Shown piece after piece: positions 50,475 through 59,366 of a stretch of DNA of 64,000 bases (position 1 is the first letter of the stretch; the number at the start of each line of letters is the position of its first letter). The stretch covers positions 72,001-136,000 of the forward strand of contig NZ_CP029556.1 in assembly GCF_003293695.1 (NCBI RefSeq), in the 5' to 3' direction. A program made the position numbers and the translations under genes. The notes beneath the pieces were generated by a model, which saw only the letters and a program-made list of their open reading frames with translations, did no database searches and had not been told where the DNA came from. The stretch is from Lysobacter oculi. Its GTDB lineage: Bacteria > Pseudomonadota > Gammaproteobacteria > Xanthomonadales > Xanthomonadaceae.

Positions 50475-51422
50475 TCAGCTGGCGGCCATGCGCGGCATCG
50501 ACAACGCCGCACCTTCGGCTTCGGTCGAACGCGCGGCGTAACGGCTGGCGAAATCGACGTGGTGGGCGAAGGCGGCATCGGCCCGCGCCGCCATCGAGGC
50601 GCACAACGCGCCGTTGAAGGCATCGCCGGCGCCGGTGGTGTCGATGGCCTGCGCCGCTGCGGCAGCGACGCGGTAATGGGCGGCGACATCGCCCCGCCTG
50701 TCGTCATCGTCATGGGAGATGAAGCTGCCCATCGCGCCGAGGGTGATCACCACGCTGCCGTGCGGGTGCAGGGTGCGGCAGAGCACATGCAGCGCGTCGT
50801 CGCCGGCGGTGGCGACGGCTTCGGCGGGAATCGCCATCGCCGTGTGACGCGCGATGAGCGCGGCGAATTCGGTTTCGTTCGGGGTGATGACATCGGCCAG
50901 CGCCAGCAGCGCGGCATCGCTGGGCGCGTTGGCCGGCGCCGGGTTCAGCACGGTGCGCACGCCGGCTTCGCGCGCACTGCGCAGGGCGGCGGTGATCGCG
51001 GGCAGCGGGGATTCCAGCTGCGCGAGTACCACGCCGGCACCGCCGATGGCTGCCGAGGCCGCTTCCACATGCGCAACGCCCAACGCCGCGTTCGCGCCCG
51101 GGCCAATGACGATGCTGTTGCGCCCCTGCGCATCCACGAAGATGCCGGCGGTGCCGGTCGGCGCGTCGCTGGCTTCATCGCGCAGGTCGATGCCGTCGCC
51201 GTTCGCCAGCGCGCGCGCCAGCTGGCCGCCGGCATCGCTGCCGAGCGCGCAAACGAACACGGTGTCCGCGCCGGCACGGCGGGCCGCCATCGCCTGGTTG
51301 AAGCCCTTGCCGCCGGGGCCGGTGGTGTAGGCGCCGGCCAGGGTCGCGCCCGGGGCCGGCAGCGCCTCGCAGCGCCAGACGTGGTCGACGTTGAACGAAC
51401 CGACGACGACCACCCGTGTCAT
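50475..51422 (-). CDS. rbsK: Ribokinase
   Basis: PfkB-family kinase phosphorylating ribose; 315 aa. Signature 1 G-G-K-G-F-N-Q-A (about residues 37-44) and signature 2 D-T-T-G-A-G-D-A-F-N-G-A (about residues 256-267, catalytic Asp) are intact, and N-P-A-P-A is typical of ribokinase. It lies 4 bases downstream of a nucleoside transporter gene on the same strand, so ribose released from imported nucleosides is the likely substrate. No ribose ABC transporter or rbsR gene is nearby. Confidence 0.93.
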   Translation of the reverse strand: MTRVVVVGSFNVDHVWRCEALPAPGATLAGAYTTGPGGKGFNQAMAARRAGADTVFVCALGSDAGGQLARALANGDGIDLRDEASDAPTGTAGIFVDAQGRNSIVIGPGANAALGVAHVEAASAAIGGAGVVLAQLESPLPAITAALRSAREAGVRTVLNPAPANAPSDAALLALADVITPNETEFAALIARHTAMAIPAEAVATAGDDALHVLCRTLHPHGSVVITLGAMGSFISHDDDDRRGDVAAHYRVAAAAAQAIDTTGAGDAFNGALCASMAARADAAFAHHVDFASRYAARSTEAEGAALSMPRMAAS

Positions 51423-51426
51423 CGGA

Positions 51427-52728
51427 TCAACCGAAGTGGCTGAGCACGCCGGCGATGGTCGCGGTCATGAAGGTGGCGATGGAGCCGCCCAGCACCGCGC
51501 GCAGGCCGAAGCGGGCCAGGTCGCTGCGGCGTTCCGGCGCAAGGCCGCCGATGCCGCCGATCTGGATCGCGATCGAGCTGAAGTTGGCGAAGCCGCACAG
51601 CGCGTAGGTCGCGATCAGCTTGGCTTCGTCGCTCAGCACCACGCCCGGCACCTGGCCGGTGGTGATCTTGGCGAGCTCGGTATAGGCGATGAATTCGTTG
51701 ATCACGACCTTCTGGCCGATCAGCGAACCCACCGTCGAGGCGTCCTGCCACGGCACGCCGATCACCCAGGCCACCGGCGCCAGCACCGCGCCCAGGATGG
51801 TCTCCAGGTTGGTCGGCTTGCCGATCATCGCGGCCAGGCCGGTGACTTCGCCGAACCAGGTCAGCGGCGCGTTGACCAGCGCGATCAGCGCGATGAAGGC
51901 CAGCAGCATCGCGCCGATGTTGAGCGCCAGCTTCAGGCCATCGGCGGCGCCGGAGGCGGCGGCGTCGATGACGTTGGCGGTGTTCTTCTCGATTTCCATC
52001 TTGACCGTGCCGCGCGTCAGCGGCTCCTGGGTCTCGGGGATCAGCAGCTTGGCCACCACCAGCGTGGCCGGCGCGGCCATGATCGAAGCCGCCAGCAGGT
52101 GCTTGGCGTAGAACGCCTGCTGCTCCGGGTCGCTGCCGCCGAGCATGCCGACGTAGGCCGCCAGCACGCCGCCGGCGATATGCGCCATGCCGCCGATCAT
52201 CATCGTCAGCAGTTCGGAATTGGTCATCCGCGCGATGTAGGGGCGCACGGTCAGCGGCGCCTCGGTCTGGCCGATGAAGACGCTGGCGCAGACGCTGGTG
52301 GTCTCCGCGCCGGACACGCGCATCACCTTGGTGATCGCCCAGGCCATCGCCTTGACGATCGCCTGCATCACGCCCAGGTGGTAGAGCACGCCCATCAGCG
52401 CGGCGAAGAAGATGATCGTCGGCAGCACCTGGAAGGCGAAGATGAAGCCGTACTTCGGCACATCCATCAGCGAGCCGAAAATGAAGCCGGAGCCTGCGTT
52501 GACGAACTCCAGGATCTTCACGAAGCCGTGGCCGAGCCAGTCGAAGACCTCGCGGCCACCCGGCACCAGCAGCACCAGCGCGGCAAAGCCGATCTGCAGC
52601 GCGACGCCGGTCAGCACCAGCTTCCAGTCCACCGCGCGGCGGTTGTTGGAGAACAGCCACGCCACGCCGATCAACACGGCAAGACCGAACAGCCCGAAAC
52701 CAATCCGCGACAAAGCGTCCATCCGCAT
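51427..52728 (-). CDS. nupC: Concentrative nucleoside transporter
   Basis: A 433-aa inner-membrane CNT-family transporter coupling nucleoside uptake to H+ or Na+. Landmarks are V-F-I-G-Q-T-E-A-P-L-T-V-R-P-Y (about residues 148-162), containing the nucleoside-binding Q-T-E-A, and N-E-F-I-A-Y (about residue 342), followed by the conserved late C-G-F-A-N-F-S-S-I-A-I-Q-I-G-G-I-G. It is the first gene of a likely nupC-rbsK operon. ATG 52728 and 52722 are both possible starts. Confidence 0.93.
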   Translation of the reverse strand: MRMDALSRIGFGLFGLAVLIGVAWLFSNNRRAVDWKLVLTGVALQIGFAALVLLVPGGREVFDWLGHGFVKILEFVNAGSGFIFGSLMDVPKYGFIFAFQVLPTIIFFAALMGVLYHLGVMQAIVKAMAWAITKVMRVSGAETTSVCASVFIGQTEAPLTVRPYIARMTNSELLTMMIGGMAHIAGGVLAAYVGMLGGSDPEQQAFYAKHLLAASIMAAPATLVVAKLLIPETQEPLTRGTVKMEIEKNTANVIDAAASGAADGLKLALNIGAMLLAFIALIALVNAPLTWFGEVTGLAAMIGKPTNLETILGAVLAPVAWVIGVPWQDASTVGSLIGQKVVINEFIAYTELAKITTGQVPGVVLSDEAKLIATYALCGFANFSSIAIQIGGIGGLAPERRSDLARFGLRAVLGGSIATFMTATIAGVLSHFG

Positions 52729-52824
52729 CCCCCGTGAAGTCGCGCCAGACTAGGGCAGCACCGGGGCTGCGGCAAGGCAGCGCTGCCTGTCCGGCAATTC
52801 AGCCCAGCAATTCAGCCGGCTGGT

Positions 52825-53985
52825 TCAGGCGGCGGGCAGGGCGTCGGCGCGGTCCAGCCCCTGCACCTGGGAGTCGTCGGCCACCACCCGGTTGCGGCCC
52901 GTGCGCTTGGCGATGCCCAGCCGCTTGTCGGCGCGGCCGAGCAACGTCAGCAGGTTGGGGCCGTCGTGCGGGAACGCGCAGACCCCGGCGCTGAAGGTGA
53001 TCCGGCACGGCGCCAGACCGTCGCCCGGGTCGAAGCCGGAATCGGCCACATGCCGGCGCAGCCCGTCCAGCCGCGCACGTGCCACCGGCAGCGTGTCGTG
53101 CAGCACCAGCGCGAATTCCTCGCCGCCCAGCCGGACGATCCAGTCGTCCTCGCGCAGTTCCTGCTTGGCCATGTCGATGAAGTGGCAGAGCGCGCGGTCG
53201 CCGGCCAGGTGGCCGATCTCGTCGTTGATGCGCTTGAAATGGTCGAGGTCGATGATCGCCACCGCGAAATCCTCGCCGCGTGCCTGCGCCCGTGCGACCA
53301 GCCTGGGGAAGCGGTAGCCCAGCCAGCTGCGGTTGGCGATGCCGGTCAGGCTGTCGGTGCCGGCGAGGTCGATCAGCCGCTGCATCCGCATGATGATCGT
53401 CGCGGTCACGATGGTCGCGATCGCCAGCAGCACCAGCCGCTGGATCACGTTGCCCCAGTTCGCCGAGCCGTAGCCGGGCGAGGCCAGTTGCGCCGCCGAA
53501 TGGCCGCCCAGGATCCACGCGCCGAGCGCCCAGAACTGCAGTACGGCCAGCAGTCCCACCCAGGCCACCAGCCGCCCGTCGTTGCGCAGCGCGGTCAGGA
53601 AGATGCTGATCAGGTAGAAACTCCAGATCACCATGCTGTTGATGCCCGCCGCCGGGTCGTACAGCGACAGCAGCGCCAGCGAGGCGGTGATGATGGAGAT
53701 GTCGAAGGTGCCGCTGGCGAACGGCAGCCAGCGATAGCGCCCGTGCTGGCCGGCCAGGTGCAGCAGCAGCATCGAGCAGGCGATGGTCGCGCAGGCCGCG
53801 AACACGCCCACCCAAGTTTCCGCACTGGCACCACCGGCCAGGTGGCTGGCCAGCGGCAGCAGCAACAGGAGCGGGCTCGACCAGGCACGCATCCGCGCCA
53901 CCACCAGCTCGCCGCCTGCGCCGGTTTCCAGCATCACTTCGTCGGGTTGCGCGAACAGGCGTCGAAGCACGCCCGTCCAGCCCAT
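52825..53985 (-). CDS. Membrane diguanylate cyclase (GGDEF domain)
   Basis: A 386-aa predicted c-di-GMP synthase. Residues 35-200 contain about six membrane helices (a MASE-like sensor). The GGDEF domain (about residues 215-370) starts D-S-L-T-G-I-A-N-R. The active-site motif is G-G-E-E-F, the active variant, inside R-L-G-G-E-E-F-A-L. No inhibitory RxxD is obvious just upstream. The start is the first Met after an upstream open stretch that overlaps other features. A second messenger made here could act on the MshEN synthase at 35987. Transcribed alone. Confidence 0.9.
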   Translation of the reverse strand: MGWTGVLRRLFAQPDEVMLETGAGGELVVARMRAWSSPLLLLLPLASHLAGGASAETWVGVFAACATIACSMLLLHLAGQHGRYRWLPFASGTFDISIITASLALLSLYDPAAGINSMVIWSFYLISIFLTALRNDGRLVAWVGLLAVLQFWALGAWILGGHSAAQLASPGYGSANWGNVIQRLVLLAIATIVTATIIMRMQRLIDLAGTDSLTGIANRSWLGYRFPRLVARAQARGEDFAVAIIDLDHFKRINDEIGHLAGDRALCHFIDMAKQELREDDWIVRLGGEEFALVLHDTLPVARARLDGLRRHVADSGFDPGDGLAPCRITFSAGVCAFPHDGPNLLTLLGRADKRLGIAKRTGRNRVVADDSQVQGLDRADALPAA

Positions 53986-54074
53986 CGTCGTCCCCGCCAC
54001 GCGGTACTCCCGAGCCCCTTTCGGCCGGATTATGCGCCCGAAGCGTGACACCGCCCGCGGCGGAGAATGCCCGC

Positions 54075-54650
54075 TCAGCCGATCCCGCGGAACGCCGCCC
54101 ACAGGCCCAGCAGCAGGAACACCACCGCGGCGGTGATCCGCGCCGCCTTCAACGGCAGTTTCTGCGCGAAGCGGCTGCCGAGCAGTACTACCGGCACGTT
54201 CGCCAACAGCATCCCCACCGTCGTGCCCAGCACCACCTGCCACAGCGGCGGGTACTTCGCGGCCAGCAAAATGGTGGCCACCTGCGTCTTGTCGCCGATC
54301 TCGGCCAGGAAGAACGCGATGGTGGTGGCGATGAAGGCGCCGCGTGCGGGCAGGGCGGCATCGTCTTCCAGCGTGTCGGGCTTCAGCGTCCACAGCGCGA
54401 TGGCGATGAAGCTCACCGCCACGACCCAGCGCAGCACGTCGGGCGTCAGCCATTGCGCGACCAGCGTGCCGAGCCAGCCGGCCAGCGCGTGGTTCAACAG
54501 CGTGGCGACGAGGATGCCGCCGATGATCGGCCACGGCTTGCGGAAGCGCGCGGCCAGCAGCAACGCCAGCAACTGGGTCTTGTCGCCGATTTCGGCCACG
54601 GCCACGGTGCCGGTGGAAATCAGCGCCGCATAGAAAGGAATGTCGCTCAT
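54075..54650 (-). CDS. Gdt1/TMEM165 (UPF0016) manganese exporter
   Basis: A 191-aa membrane protein with six or seven helices and two copies of the ion-binding motif A-E-I-G-D-K-T-Q (about residues 18-25 and 116-123), the hallmark of the UPF0016/Gdt1 family. In Vibrio the family member MneA exports manganese. The yybP-ykoY-type riboswitch directly upstream supports Mn2+ export in this organism. It is alone in its transcript. Confidence 0.92.
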   Translation of the reverse strand: MSDIPFYAALISTGTVAVAEIGDKTQLLALLLAARFRKPWPIIGGILVATLLNHALAGWLGTLVAQWLTPDVLRWVVAVSFIAIALWTLKPDTLEDDAALPARGAFIATTIAFFLAEIGDKTQVATILLAAKYPPLWQVVLGTTVGMLLANVPVVLLGSRFAQKLPLKAARITAAVVFLLLGLWAAFRGIG

Positions 54651-54719
54651 GGTGGACTCCGGGGCCGGGCGAACGATTGGGACGCGAAAGCACGCGGGAC
54701 GACGCCCGGCCAAGGGGCG

Positions 54720-54848
54720 TCCCGCCTGCCTTCGGTCTTGCCCCGCGATGCGGATGACATCGCTTCGTGCGCCATGGCCGGCCGGCCAAGTGTGTTGACG
54801 CGCGCCCCGGCCATCAGGCCGGCGGGCTACTCCCCGAGGAGGTGGCGC
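54720..54848 (-). ncRNA. yybP-ykoY manganese riboswitch
   Basis: The leader of the Gdt1 gene holds both conserved loops of this class on the minus strand: GGGGAGTAGCC (54825-54835) and GCAAGACCGA (54732-54741). They are separated by a GC-rich hairpin region (CCGCCGGCC...GGCCGGGGC). Flanking segments can form the closing stem. In Xanthomonas oryzae such an element controls a manganese exporter gene. After it, GACGCCC/GGGCGTC at about 54700-54720 could form the expression-platform hairpin. Confidence 0.85.
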
Positions 54849-54849
54849 G

Positions 54850-54855
54850 ATTGTA
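54850..54855 (-). promoter_or_regulatory. Predicted -10 element of the Mn-riboswitch transcript
   Basis: TACAAT followed by CGCG on the minus strand, about 6 bases before the riboswitch. Another TAnAATnGCG match. Confidence 0.55.
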
Positions 54856-54866
54856 GGGGGCGATAC

Positions 54867-54899
54867 TTGCCATCGACGCAAATGATAATTATTCTCATC
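54867..54899 (+). promoter_or_regulatory. hemP promoter overlapped by a Fur box
   Basis: TTGCCA (54867-54872), 17-base spacer and TATTCT (54890-54895). Bases 54881-54899 (AATGATAATTATTCTCATC) closely resemble the 19-base Fur consensus and cover the -10 box, so iron-loaded Fur would block transcription. Confidence 0.8.
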
Positions 54900-54930
54900 T
54901 AAGCCAATCCCCTCACCCAAGGAGTCCGCC

Positions 54931-55149
54931 ATGCTCGATTTCGACACCGCCCATGAAGACGCGGCCAACGCCACCTCCGCATCCCTCCATGCAGCCGGCG
55001 ATCCCATCGCCCGGGCGCCCGAGCCCGCCGCGGTCGTGGTGACCAGCCGCGTCCTGCTGCGCGGTGGCCGCGAGCTGCTGATCCGCCACGGCGACACCTG
55101 GTACCGCTTGCGGCACACCCGCAACGACAAGCTCATCCTCACCAAGTAG
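54931..55149 (+). CDS. hemP: Haemin uptake protein HemP
   Basis: A 72-aa small protein of the HemP/HmuP family, associated with haem uptake regulation. The conserved C-terminal half is clear: S-R-V-L-L-R-G-G-R-E-L-L-I-R-H-G-D-T-W-Y-R-L-R, then T-R-N-D-K-L-I-L-T-K. In some bacteria HmuP activates haem-receptor genes. It lies directly behind a strong Fur box, so it is expected to be iron-repressed. The next gene begins 8 bases after its stop. Confidence 0.93.
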   Translation: MLDFDTAHEDAANATSASLHAAGDPIARAPEPAAVVVTSRVLLRGGRELLIRHGDTWYRLRHTRNDKLILTK

Positions 55150-55157
55150 TCATCGCG

Positions 55158-55670
55158 ATGTGCCGGCAGACCCTGTTTCCGCGCGTGTCGATGACGGCGC
55201 TGGCCGGTGATTCGCTGGCCGGCGTCGGGCCGCTGCTGTGCCTGTACCCGCAGAGCTGGCGCAGCGAACTGGCCGCATGGCGCGGCGCCCACGACGTCTG
55301 CGCCGAAAGCTGCGTGGACGACGACGGCGTGCGCGAGAGCCTGCGCTTCCTCGACAGCGCCGGCCGCAGCTGCATGCGCCTGTTCCTGCTGCCGGACAGC
55401 GATTACGGCGCGTGGGAAGACCTGCGCGCGCGGCTGCCGTGCGTGGCCAGCGAGCGGCGCGCGGATGTATGCCGCCCGTGCATCGCGCTCAAGCGGTGTT
55501 TCGAAGGCTGGCTGGGCGGCGGTGGCTGGGCGGCTTCGTTCCTGCGCGTCGAACCCACGCGTGGGGTGGAGGGCGCGGCGCTGGGCTGGGTGGCGGTATC
55601 GGACATCGGTCGCGACATCGCCCGCCGCATCGCGCGTGCCGAAGGCGTGGCGCTGCCGGCCGGTTGCTGA
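55158..55670 (+). CDS. Cys-rich protein in the hemP operon, unknown
   Basis: A 170-aa protein encoded 8 bases after hemP and therefore likely Fur-controlled with it. It has no signal peptide and no membrane helix. Eight Cys are scattered along the chain (for example C-A-E-S-C about residue 48-52 and V-C-R-P-C-I about residues 103-108). Homologues next to hemP in related genomes are often labelled 'haemin transport protein', but nothing visible shows transport. A cytosolic haem- or metal-handling role is plausible inference. Confidence 0.72.
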   Translation: MCRQTLFPRVSMTALAGDSLAGVGPLLCLYPQSWRSELAAWRGAHDVCAESCVDDDGVRESLRFLDSAGRSCMRLFLLPDSDYGAWEDLRARLPCVASERRADVCRPCIALKRCFEGWLGGGGWAASFLRVEPTRGVEGAALGWVAVSDIGRDIARRIARAEGVALPAGC

Positions 55671-55705
55671 GCGGAAGCCGGCATCGGCCCGTCTTCGCCA
55701 CTCCG

Positions 55706-55711
55706 TATACT
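55706..55711 (+). promoter_or_regulatory. Predicted -10 element of the qmcA-nfeD operon
   Basis: TATACT followed by CGGGG, 34 bases before the qmcA start. A strong GGAGGGG ribosome site follows. Confidence 0.5.
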
Positions 55712-55744
55712 CGGGGCATCACGCATTCGCGCGGAGGGGAAAGC

Positions 55745-56719
55745 ATGTTCAGTGGATCGATGTTGGCATTGGTGTTGCTCGTGGCGGGCGTCATCGTCCT
55801 GTTCAAGGCGGTGCGCATGGTGCCGCAGGGCTACGAATGGACGGTGGAGGCCTTCGGCAAGTACACGCACACGCTGTCGCCCGGCCTGCATTTCCTGATT
55901 CCGGTCTACCAGGGCATCGGCCGCAAGATCAACATGATGGAACAGGTGCTGGAAGTGCCCAGCCAGGACGTCATCACCAAGGACAACGCGGTGGTGAAGG
56001 TCGACGGCATCGTGTTCTTCCAGGTGCTGGATGCCGCCAAGGCCGCGTACGAAGTCGCGCAGCTGGAGATCGCCGTCCTCAACCTGGTGATGACCAACAT
56101 CCGTACCGCGATCGGTTCGATGGACCTGGACGAGTCGCTGTCCAAGCGCGACGAGATCAACTCCAAGGTGCTGGTGGCGGTGGACCAGGCGACGCATCCC
56201 TGGGGCATCAAGGTCAACCGCATCGAATTGAAGGACATCGCGCCGCCGCGTGACCTGGTGGATTCGATGGCGCGGCAGATGAAGGCCGAGCGCGAGAAGC
56301 GCGCCAACATCCTCGAAGCCGAGGGCTTCCGCCAGGCCGCCATCCTCAAGGCCGAGGGCGAGAAGCAGTCGAACATCCTGGCGGCCGAGGGCGAGCGCGA
56401 AGCCGCCTTCCGCGAGGCCGAGGCCCGCGAGCGACTGGCCGAGGCCGAGGCCAACGCCACCCGCGTGGTGTCGGACGCGATCGCCGGCGGCAACGTGCAG
56501 GCGATCAACTACTTCGTCGCGCAGAAGTACATCGAGGCGTTCAAGGCGCTGGCCGAGGCACCGAACCAGAAGTTCGTGATGATGCCGATGGAGTCCGCCG
56601 GCGTGATCGGTTCGTTGGCCGGCATCGGCGAACTGGCGAAGGAAGCGCTGGAACGCAACGGCAGCAACCCGCCGCGCCCGCCGCAGCCGCCGCGCGCGCA
56701 GTTCCCGACCGGAGGCTGA
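55745..56719 (+). CDS. qmcA: SPFH/band-7 membrane protease-associated protein
   Basis: A 324-aa protein of the QmcA/stomatin-like SPFH family that forms membrane-associated oligomeric cages. N-terminal membrane helix (about residues 3-22), SPFH domain beginning V-P-Q-G-Y-E-W-T-V-E, and a long charged coiled coil rich in A-E-G-E-(K/R) repeats (about residues 180-245). The C-terminal tail is Pro-rich. The start at 55745 has a GGAGGGG ribosome site. The NfeD-type partner gene follows 4 bases after the stop, the usual pairing. Confidence 0.94.
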   Translation: MFSGSMLALVLLVAGVIVLFKAVRMVPQGYEWTVEAFGKYTHTLSPGLHFLIPVYQGIGRKINMMEQVLEVPSQDVITKDNAVVKVDGIVFFQVLDAAKAAYEVAQLEIAVLNLVMTNIRTAIGSMDLDESLSKRDEINSKVLVAVDQATHPWGIKVNRIELKDIAPPRDLVDSMARQMKAEREKRANILEAEGFRQAAILKAEGEKQSNILAAEGEREAAFREAEARERLAEAEANATRVVSDAIAGGNVQAINYFVAQKYIEAFKALAEAPNQKFVMMPMESAGVIGSLAGIGELAKEALERNGSNPPRPPQPPRAQFPTGG

Positions 56720-56723
56720 GGAC

Positions 56724-57155
56724 ATGCGCTGGGATGTCTTCACCTGGGCCGCGCTGGCGTTCGTGCTGATCGCCGCGGAGACGCTGGTGCCGGGCGCGTT
56801 CCTGCTCTGGCTCGGGCTGGCCGCGGCGGTGGTGTTCCTGATCGTGCTGCTGGTCCCGGGCACGAGCGTGCTGGTGCAGGTGGCGCTGTTCGTGGTGCTG
56901 AGCTTTGTCTCGGTGGCGATCTACCGCAAATGGTTCCGTGGCCGTGGCCGCCAGAGCGACCAGCCGGCGCTCAACCGCCGCACCGAGCAGTTGGTCGGCC
57001 AGACCGCGCTGCTGGTCAGCCCGATCATCGACGGCAGCGGCCGGGTGCAGATCGCCGATGCGTTCTGGACCGTCGAAGGTCCGGACCTGCCGGCCGGCAC
57101 CCGCGTGCGTGTGGTCGCCACGCGCGGCATGACGTTGCAGGTGGTGGTGGCGTAA
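56724..57155 (+). CDS. NfeD-family membrane protein
   Basis: A 143-aa NfeD-like protein (YbbK-type short form without the protease domain). Three hydrophobic stretches (about residues 5-65) precede the OB-fold domain: G-Q-T-A-L-L-V-S-P-I, G-S-G-R-V-Q-I-A-D, then G-T-R-V-R-V-V. It is the partner of the SPFH protein encoded just upstream; the two cooperate in membrane-quality or protein-quality control. Confidence 0.92.
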   Translation: MRWDVFTWAALAFVLIAAETLVPGAFLLWLGLAAAVVFLIVLLVPGTSVLVQVALFVVLSFVSVAIYRKWFRGRGRQSDQPALNRRTEQLVGQTALLVSPIIDGSGRVQIADAFWTVEGPDLPAGTRVRVVATRGMTLQVVVA

Positions 57156-57211
57156 TTGCCTGATCGCGGCCGTGGTTTCCGGACCACGGCCGTCGGCTTG
57201 AGGACGGGTGC

Positions 57212-57217
57212 GATAAT
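57212..57217 (+). promoter_or_regulatory. Predicted -10 element of gcvT
   Basis: GATAAT followed by CGCGG, 28 bases before the gcvT start; no -35 match. The short leader leaves no room for a glycine riboswitch. Confidence 0.5.
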
Positions 57218-57245
57218 CGCGGTTTCCCCACCGCGCGAGCCCGCC

Positions 57246-58349
57246 ATGACGCAGAAGACCATCCTCAACGACACCCACCGCGCGATGGGCGCGAAGATGG
57301 TTGACTTCGGCGGCTGGGACATGCCGATCCACTACGGCTCCCAGCTTGACGAGCACCACTTGGTCCGCCGCGACGCCGGCATGTTCGACGTTTCCCACAT
57401 GACCGTGGTCGACCTGCGCGGCGAGCGCGTCCGCGAATTCCTGCGCAAGCTCGTCGCCAATTCGGTGGACAAGCTGCAGAAGCCCGGCAAGGCGCTCTAC
57501 ACCTGCATGTTGAACGAGGCCGGCGGCGTCATCGACGACCTCATCATCTATTACATGCGCGAAGACTGGTTCCGCCTGGTGGTCAACGCCGCCACCCGCG
57601 ACAAGGACCTGGCATGGATCGGCGCGCAGGCCGCGCCGTTCGGTGTCGAAGTGGTCGAGCGCCCGGAGTTCGGGATGATCGCGGTGCAGGGCCCCAACGC
57701 CCGCGCCAAGGTCGCCGGCCTGCTGCGCGAAGCCGACCGCGCCAAGGCGGAGAAGCTCGGCCGCTTCGCCGCGCTGGAAACCGAAACCACCGATGGCGTG
57801 CCGCTGTTCGTCGCCCGCACCGGCTACACCGGCGAGGACGGCTTCGAAGTAATCGTGCCGGAGGCGCAGACCGTGGCGTTGTGGAATGCGCTCGCCGATG
57901 CCGGCGTCAAGCCGGCCGGCCTGGGTGCGCGCGACACGCTGCGCCTGGAAGCCGGCATGAACCTCTACGGCCAGGACATGGATGACACTGTGTCGCCTTA
58001 CGAGGCCGCGCTGGCCTGGACCGTCGCGCTGGACGAAGGCCGCGACTTCAATGGCCGCGCCGTGCTGGAACAGCAGGCCGCGTACGGCGCGCCGCGCCAG
58101 ATGGTCGGCCTGGTGATGGACGAGAAGGGCGTGCTGCGCCACGGCCAGAAGGTGCTGACCGCGCAGGGCGAGGGCGAGATCCTCTCCGGCACGTTCTCGC
58201 CGACCATCGGCAAGGCGATCGCCTTCGCGCGCATCCCGGCCGGCGAGCCGGGCGATGTGCGCGTGGACATCCGCGGCAGGGAAGTGCCGGTGCGCATCGT
58301 CAAGTTCCCGTTCGTGCGCGAAGGCGCCGTGCTGGTGGATGCCGCCTGA
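57246..58349 (+). CDS. gcvT: Glycine cleavage system T protein (aminomethyltransferase)
   Basis: Transfers the methylene group from the H-protein-bound aminomethyl to THF, releasing ammonia; 367 aa. It begins T-I-L-N-D-T-H and has the folate-binding G-G-W-D-M-P-I-H-Y (about residues 22-30) and D-V-S-H-M (about residue 50). [11 protein letters not shown] (about residue 197) and the conserved [11 protein letters not shown] (about residue 223) follow. ATG 57246 fits the family; the frame is open 30 codons earlier without conserved sequence. gcvH follows 66 bases later; the P-protein gene is not in the window. Confidence 0.96.
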   Translation: MTQKTILNDTHRAMGAKMVDFGGWDMPIHYGSQLDEHHLVRRDAGMFDVSHMTVVDLRGERVREFLRKLVANSVDKLQKPGKALYTCMLNEAGGVIDDLIIYYMREDWFRLVVNAATRDKDLAWIGAQAAPFGVEVVERPEFGMIAVQGPNARAKVAGLLREADRAKAEKLGRFAALETETTDGVPLFVARTGYTGEDGFEVIVPEAQTVALWNALADAGVKPAGLGARDTLRLEAGMNLYGQDMDDTVSPYEAALAWTVALDEGRDFNGRAVLEQQAAYGAPRQMVGLVMDEKGVLRHGQKVLTAQGEGEILSGTFSPTIGKAIAFARIPAGEPGDVRVDIRGREVPVRIVKFPFVREGAVLVDAA

Positions 58350-58415
58350 CGCGCCCGCGCAGCCTTTACCAAACGCTAGACTAGCCCCCATCCCCATCCA
58401 CCCCGGAGTCTCCCC

Positions 58416-58814
58416 ATGAGCAGTGAAATCCCCGGCGATCTGAAATTCCTGAAGTCCCACGAATGGGTGCGCGTCGAAGGCGACGGCCGCGCGACGGTCG
58501 GCATTTCCGACCATGCGCAAGGCCTGCTCGGCGACTTGGTCTATGTCGAACTGCCCGCGGTCGGCGACGAGCTCGAAGCCGGCAACGCCTGCGCGGTGGT
58601 GGAGTCGGTGAAGGCGGCGTCGGATGTGTACGCGCCGGTCAGCGGCAAGGTGGTCTCGGTCAACGAAGCGCTCGCCGACAAGCCGGAAACGATCAACGAA
58701 GACGCGTTCGGCGATGGCTGGCTGTTCGTCGTGGAGATGAGCGATCCGGCGCAGGCCAACGCACTGCTCTCCGCCGACGACTACGCCGCCGGCATGGAAG
58801 ACGACGACCACTGA
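58416..58814 (+). CDS. gcvH: Glycine cleavage system H protein
   Basis: Lipoyl carrier shuttling the aminomethyl group among P, T and L proteins; 132 aa. The lipoyl-lysine is in [12 protein letters not shown] (about residue 68). The start region F-L-K-S-H-E-W-V-R and the late [13 protein letters not shown] are typical. An ATCCCCAT-rich leader and a possible TAGACT -10 box at about 58378 precede it, so it may also have its own promoter. A terminator follows. Confidence 0.96.
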   Translation: MSSEIPGDLKFLKSHEWVRVEGDGRATVGISDHAQGLLGDLVYVELPAVGDELEAGNACAVVESVKAASDVYAPVSGKVVSVNEALADKPETINEDAFGDGWLFVVEMSDPAQANALLSADDYAAGMEDDDH

Positions 58815-58837
58815 GTCGATCATCCACGCGCGATTCG

Positions 58838-58863
58838 ATGGCCACCTCCGGGTGGCCATTTTC
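58838..58863 (+). terminator. Rho-independent terminator after gcvH
   Basis: 9-bp stem (58838-58846 with 58851-58859), loop TCCG, then TTTTCG. Confidence 0.8.
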
Positions 58864-59201
58864 GTGTTGGATGTCGAAGCGATGCCGCATCGCCGGAAAA
58901 TTTTTCGCGCAAAACCCGTCCTGCGGTGCAAAAAAATCGTTGGCGACGAAAAAATTTGGGGGCGCTGGAAGCGGTCGCTGTGCGTGCGTCGCGAAGCCCA
59001 GTGCTAGCGATGATGTTTGCGAACGTGCACGCGCGACATCGAAACGTTTTCGCAAACAGGCTTGTTTTCAAGGTTGGTTTTTGTTGCACGCGATGATGGC
59101 GCGCACAGGCATGCCGATCGTTGGCCGATGTGCCGGCACGCATGGCGACCGCTGCCGCCGGACGCGGCGACATCGCCCATGAAAAAAATTGTGTACATCT
59201 G

Positions 59202-59229
59202 TTGACAGTGAAAAAAACCGTGATTAGGT
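59202..59229 (+). promoter_or_regulatory. Possible promoter upstream of the histone-like gene
   Basis: Perfect TTGACA (59202-59207) with a weak -10 (TTAGGT, 59224-59229) at 16-base spacing. Transcription from here would give a leader of about 300 bases. Confidence 0.35.
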
Positions 59230-59366
59230 TTCGCGAAAACAACGGGTCGACGGAATTGTCCAGCGCCAACACGAACCAGGTCGAAGCAGCCAGCGCTGCC
59301 AACGCCATCGCTTCCAAACGGAGCGGGGTTCGCCGGACGTTCTCTTCTTCCCTTGCAGACATCCCG

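Noticed and set aside
57156..57245. Glycine riboswitch before gcvT
   Set aside because: The space between the predicted -10 box and the start is under 30 bases, and no glycine-aptamer core was seen.
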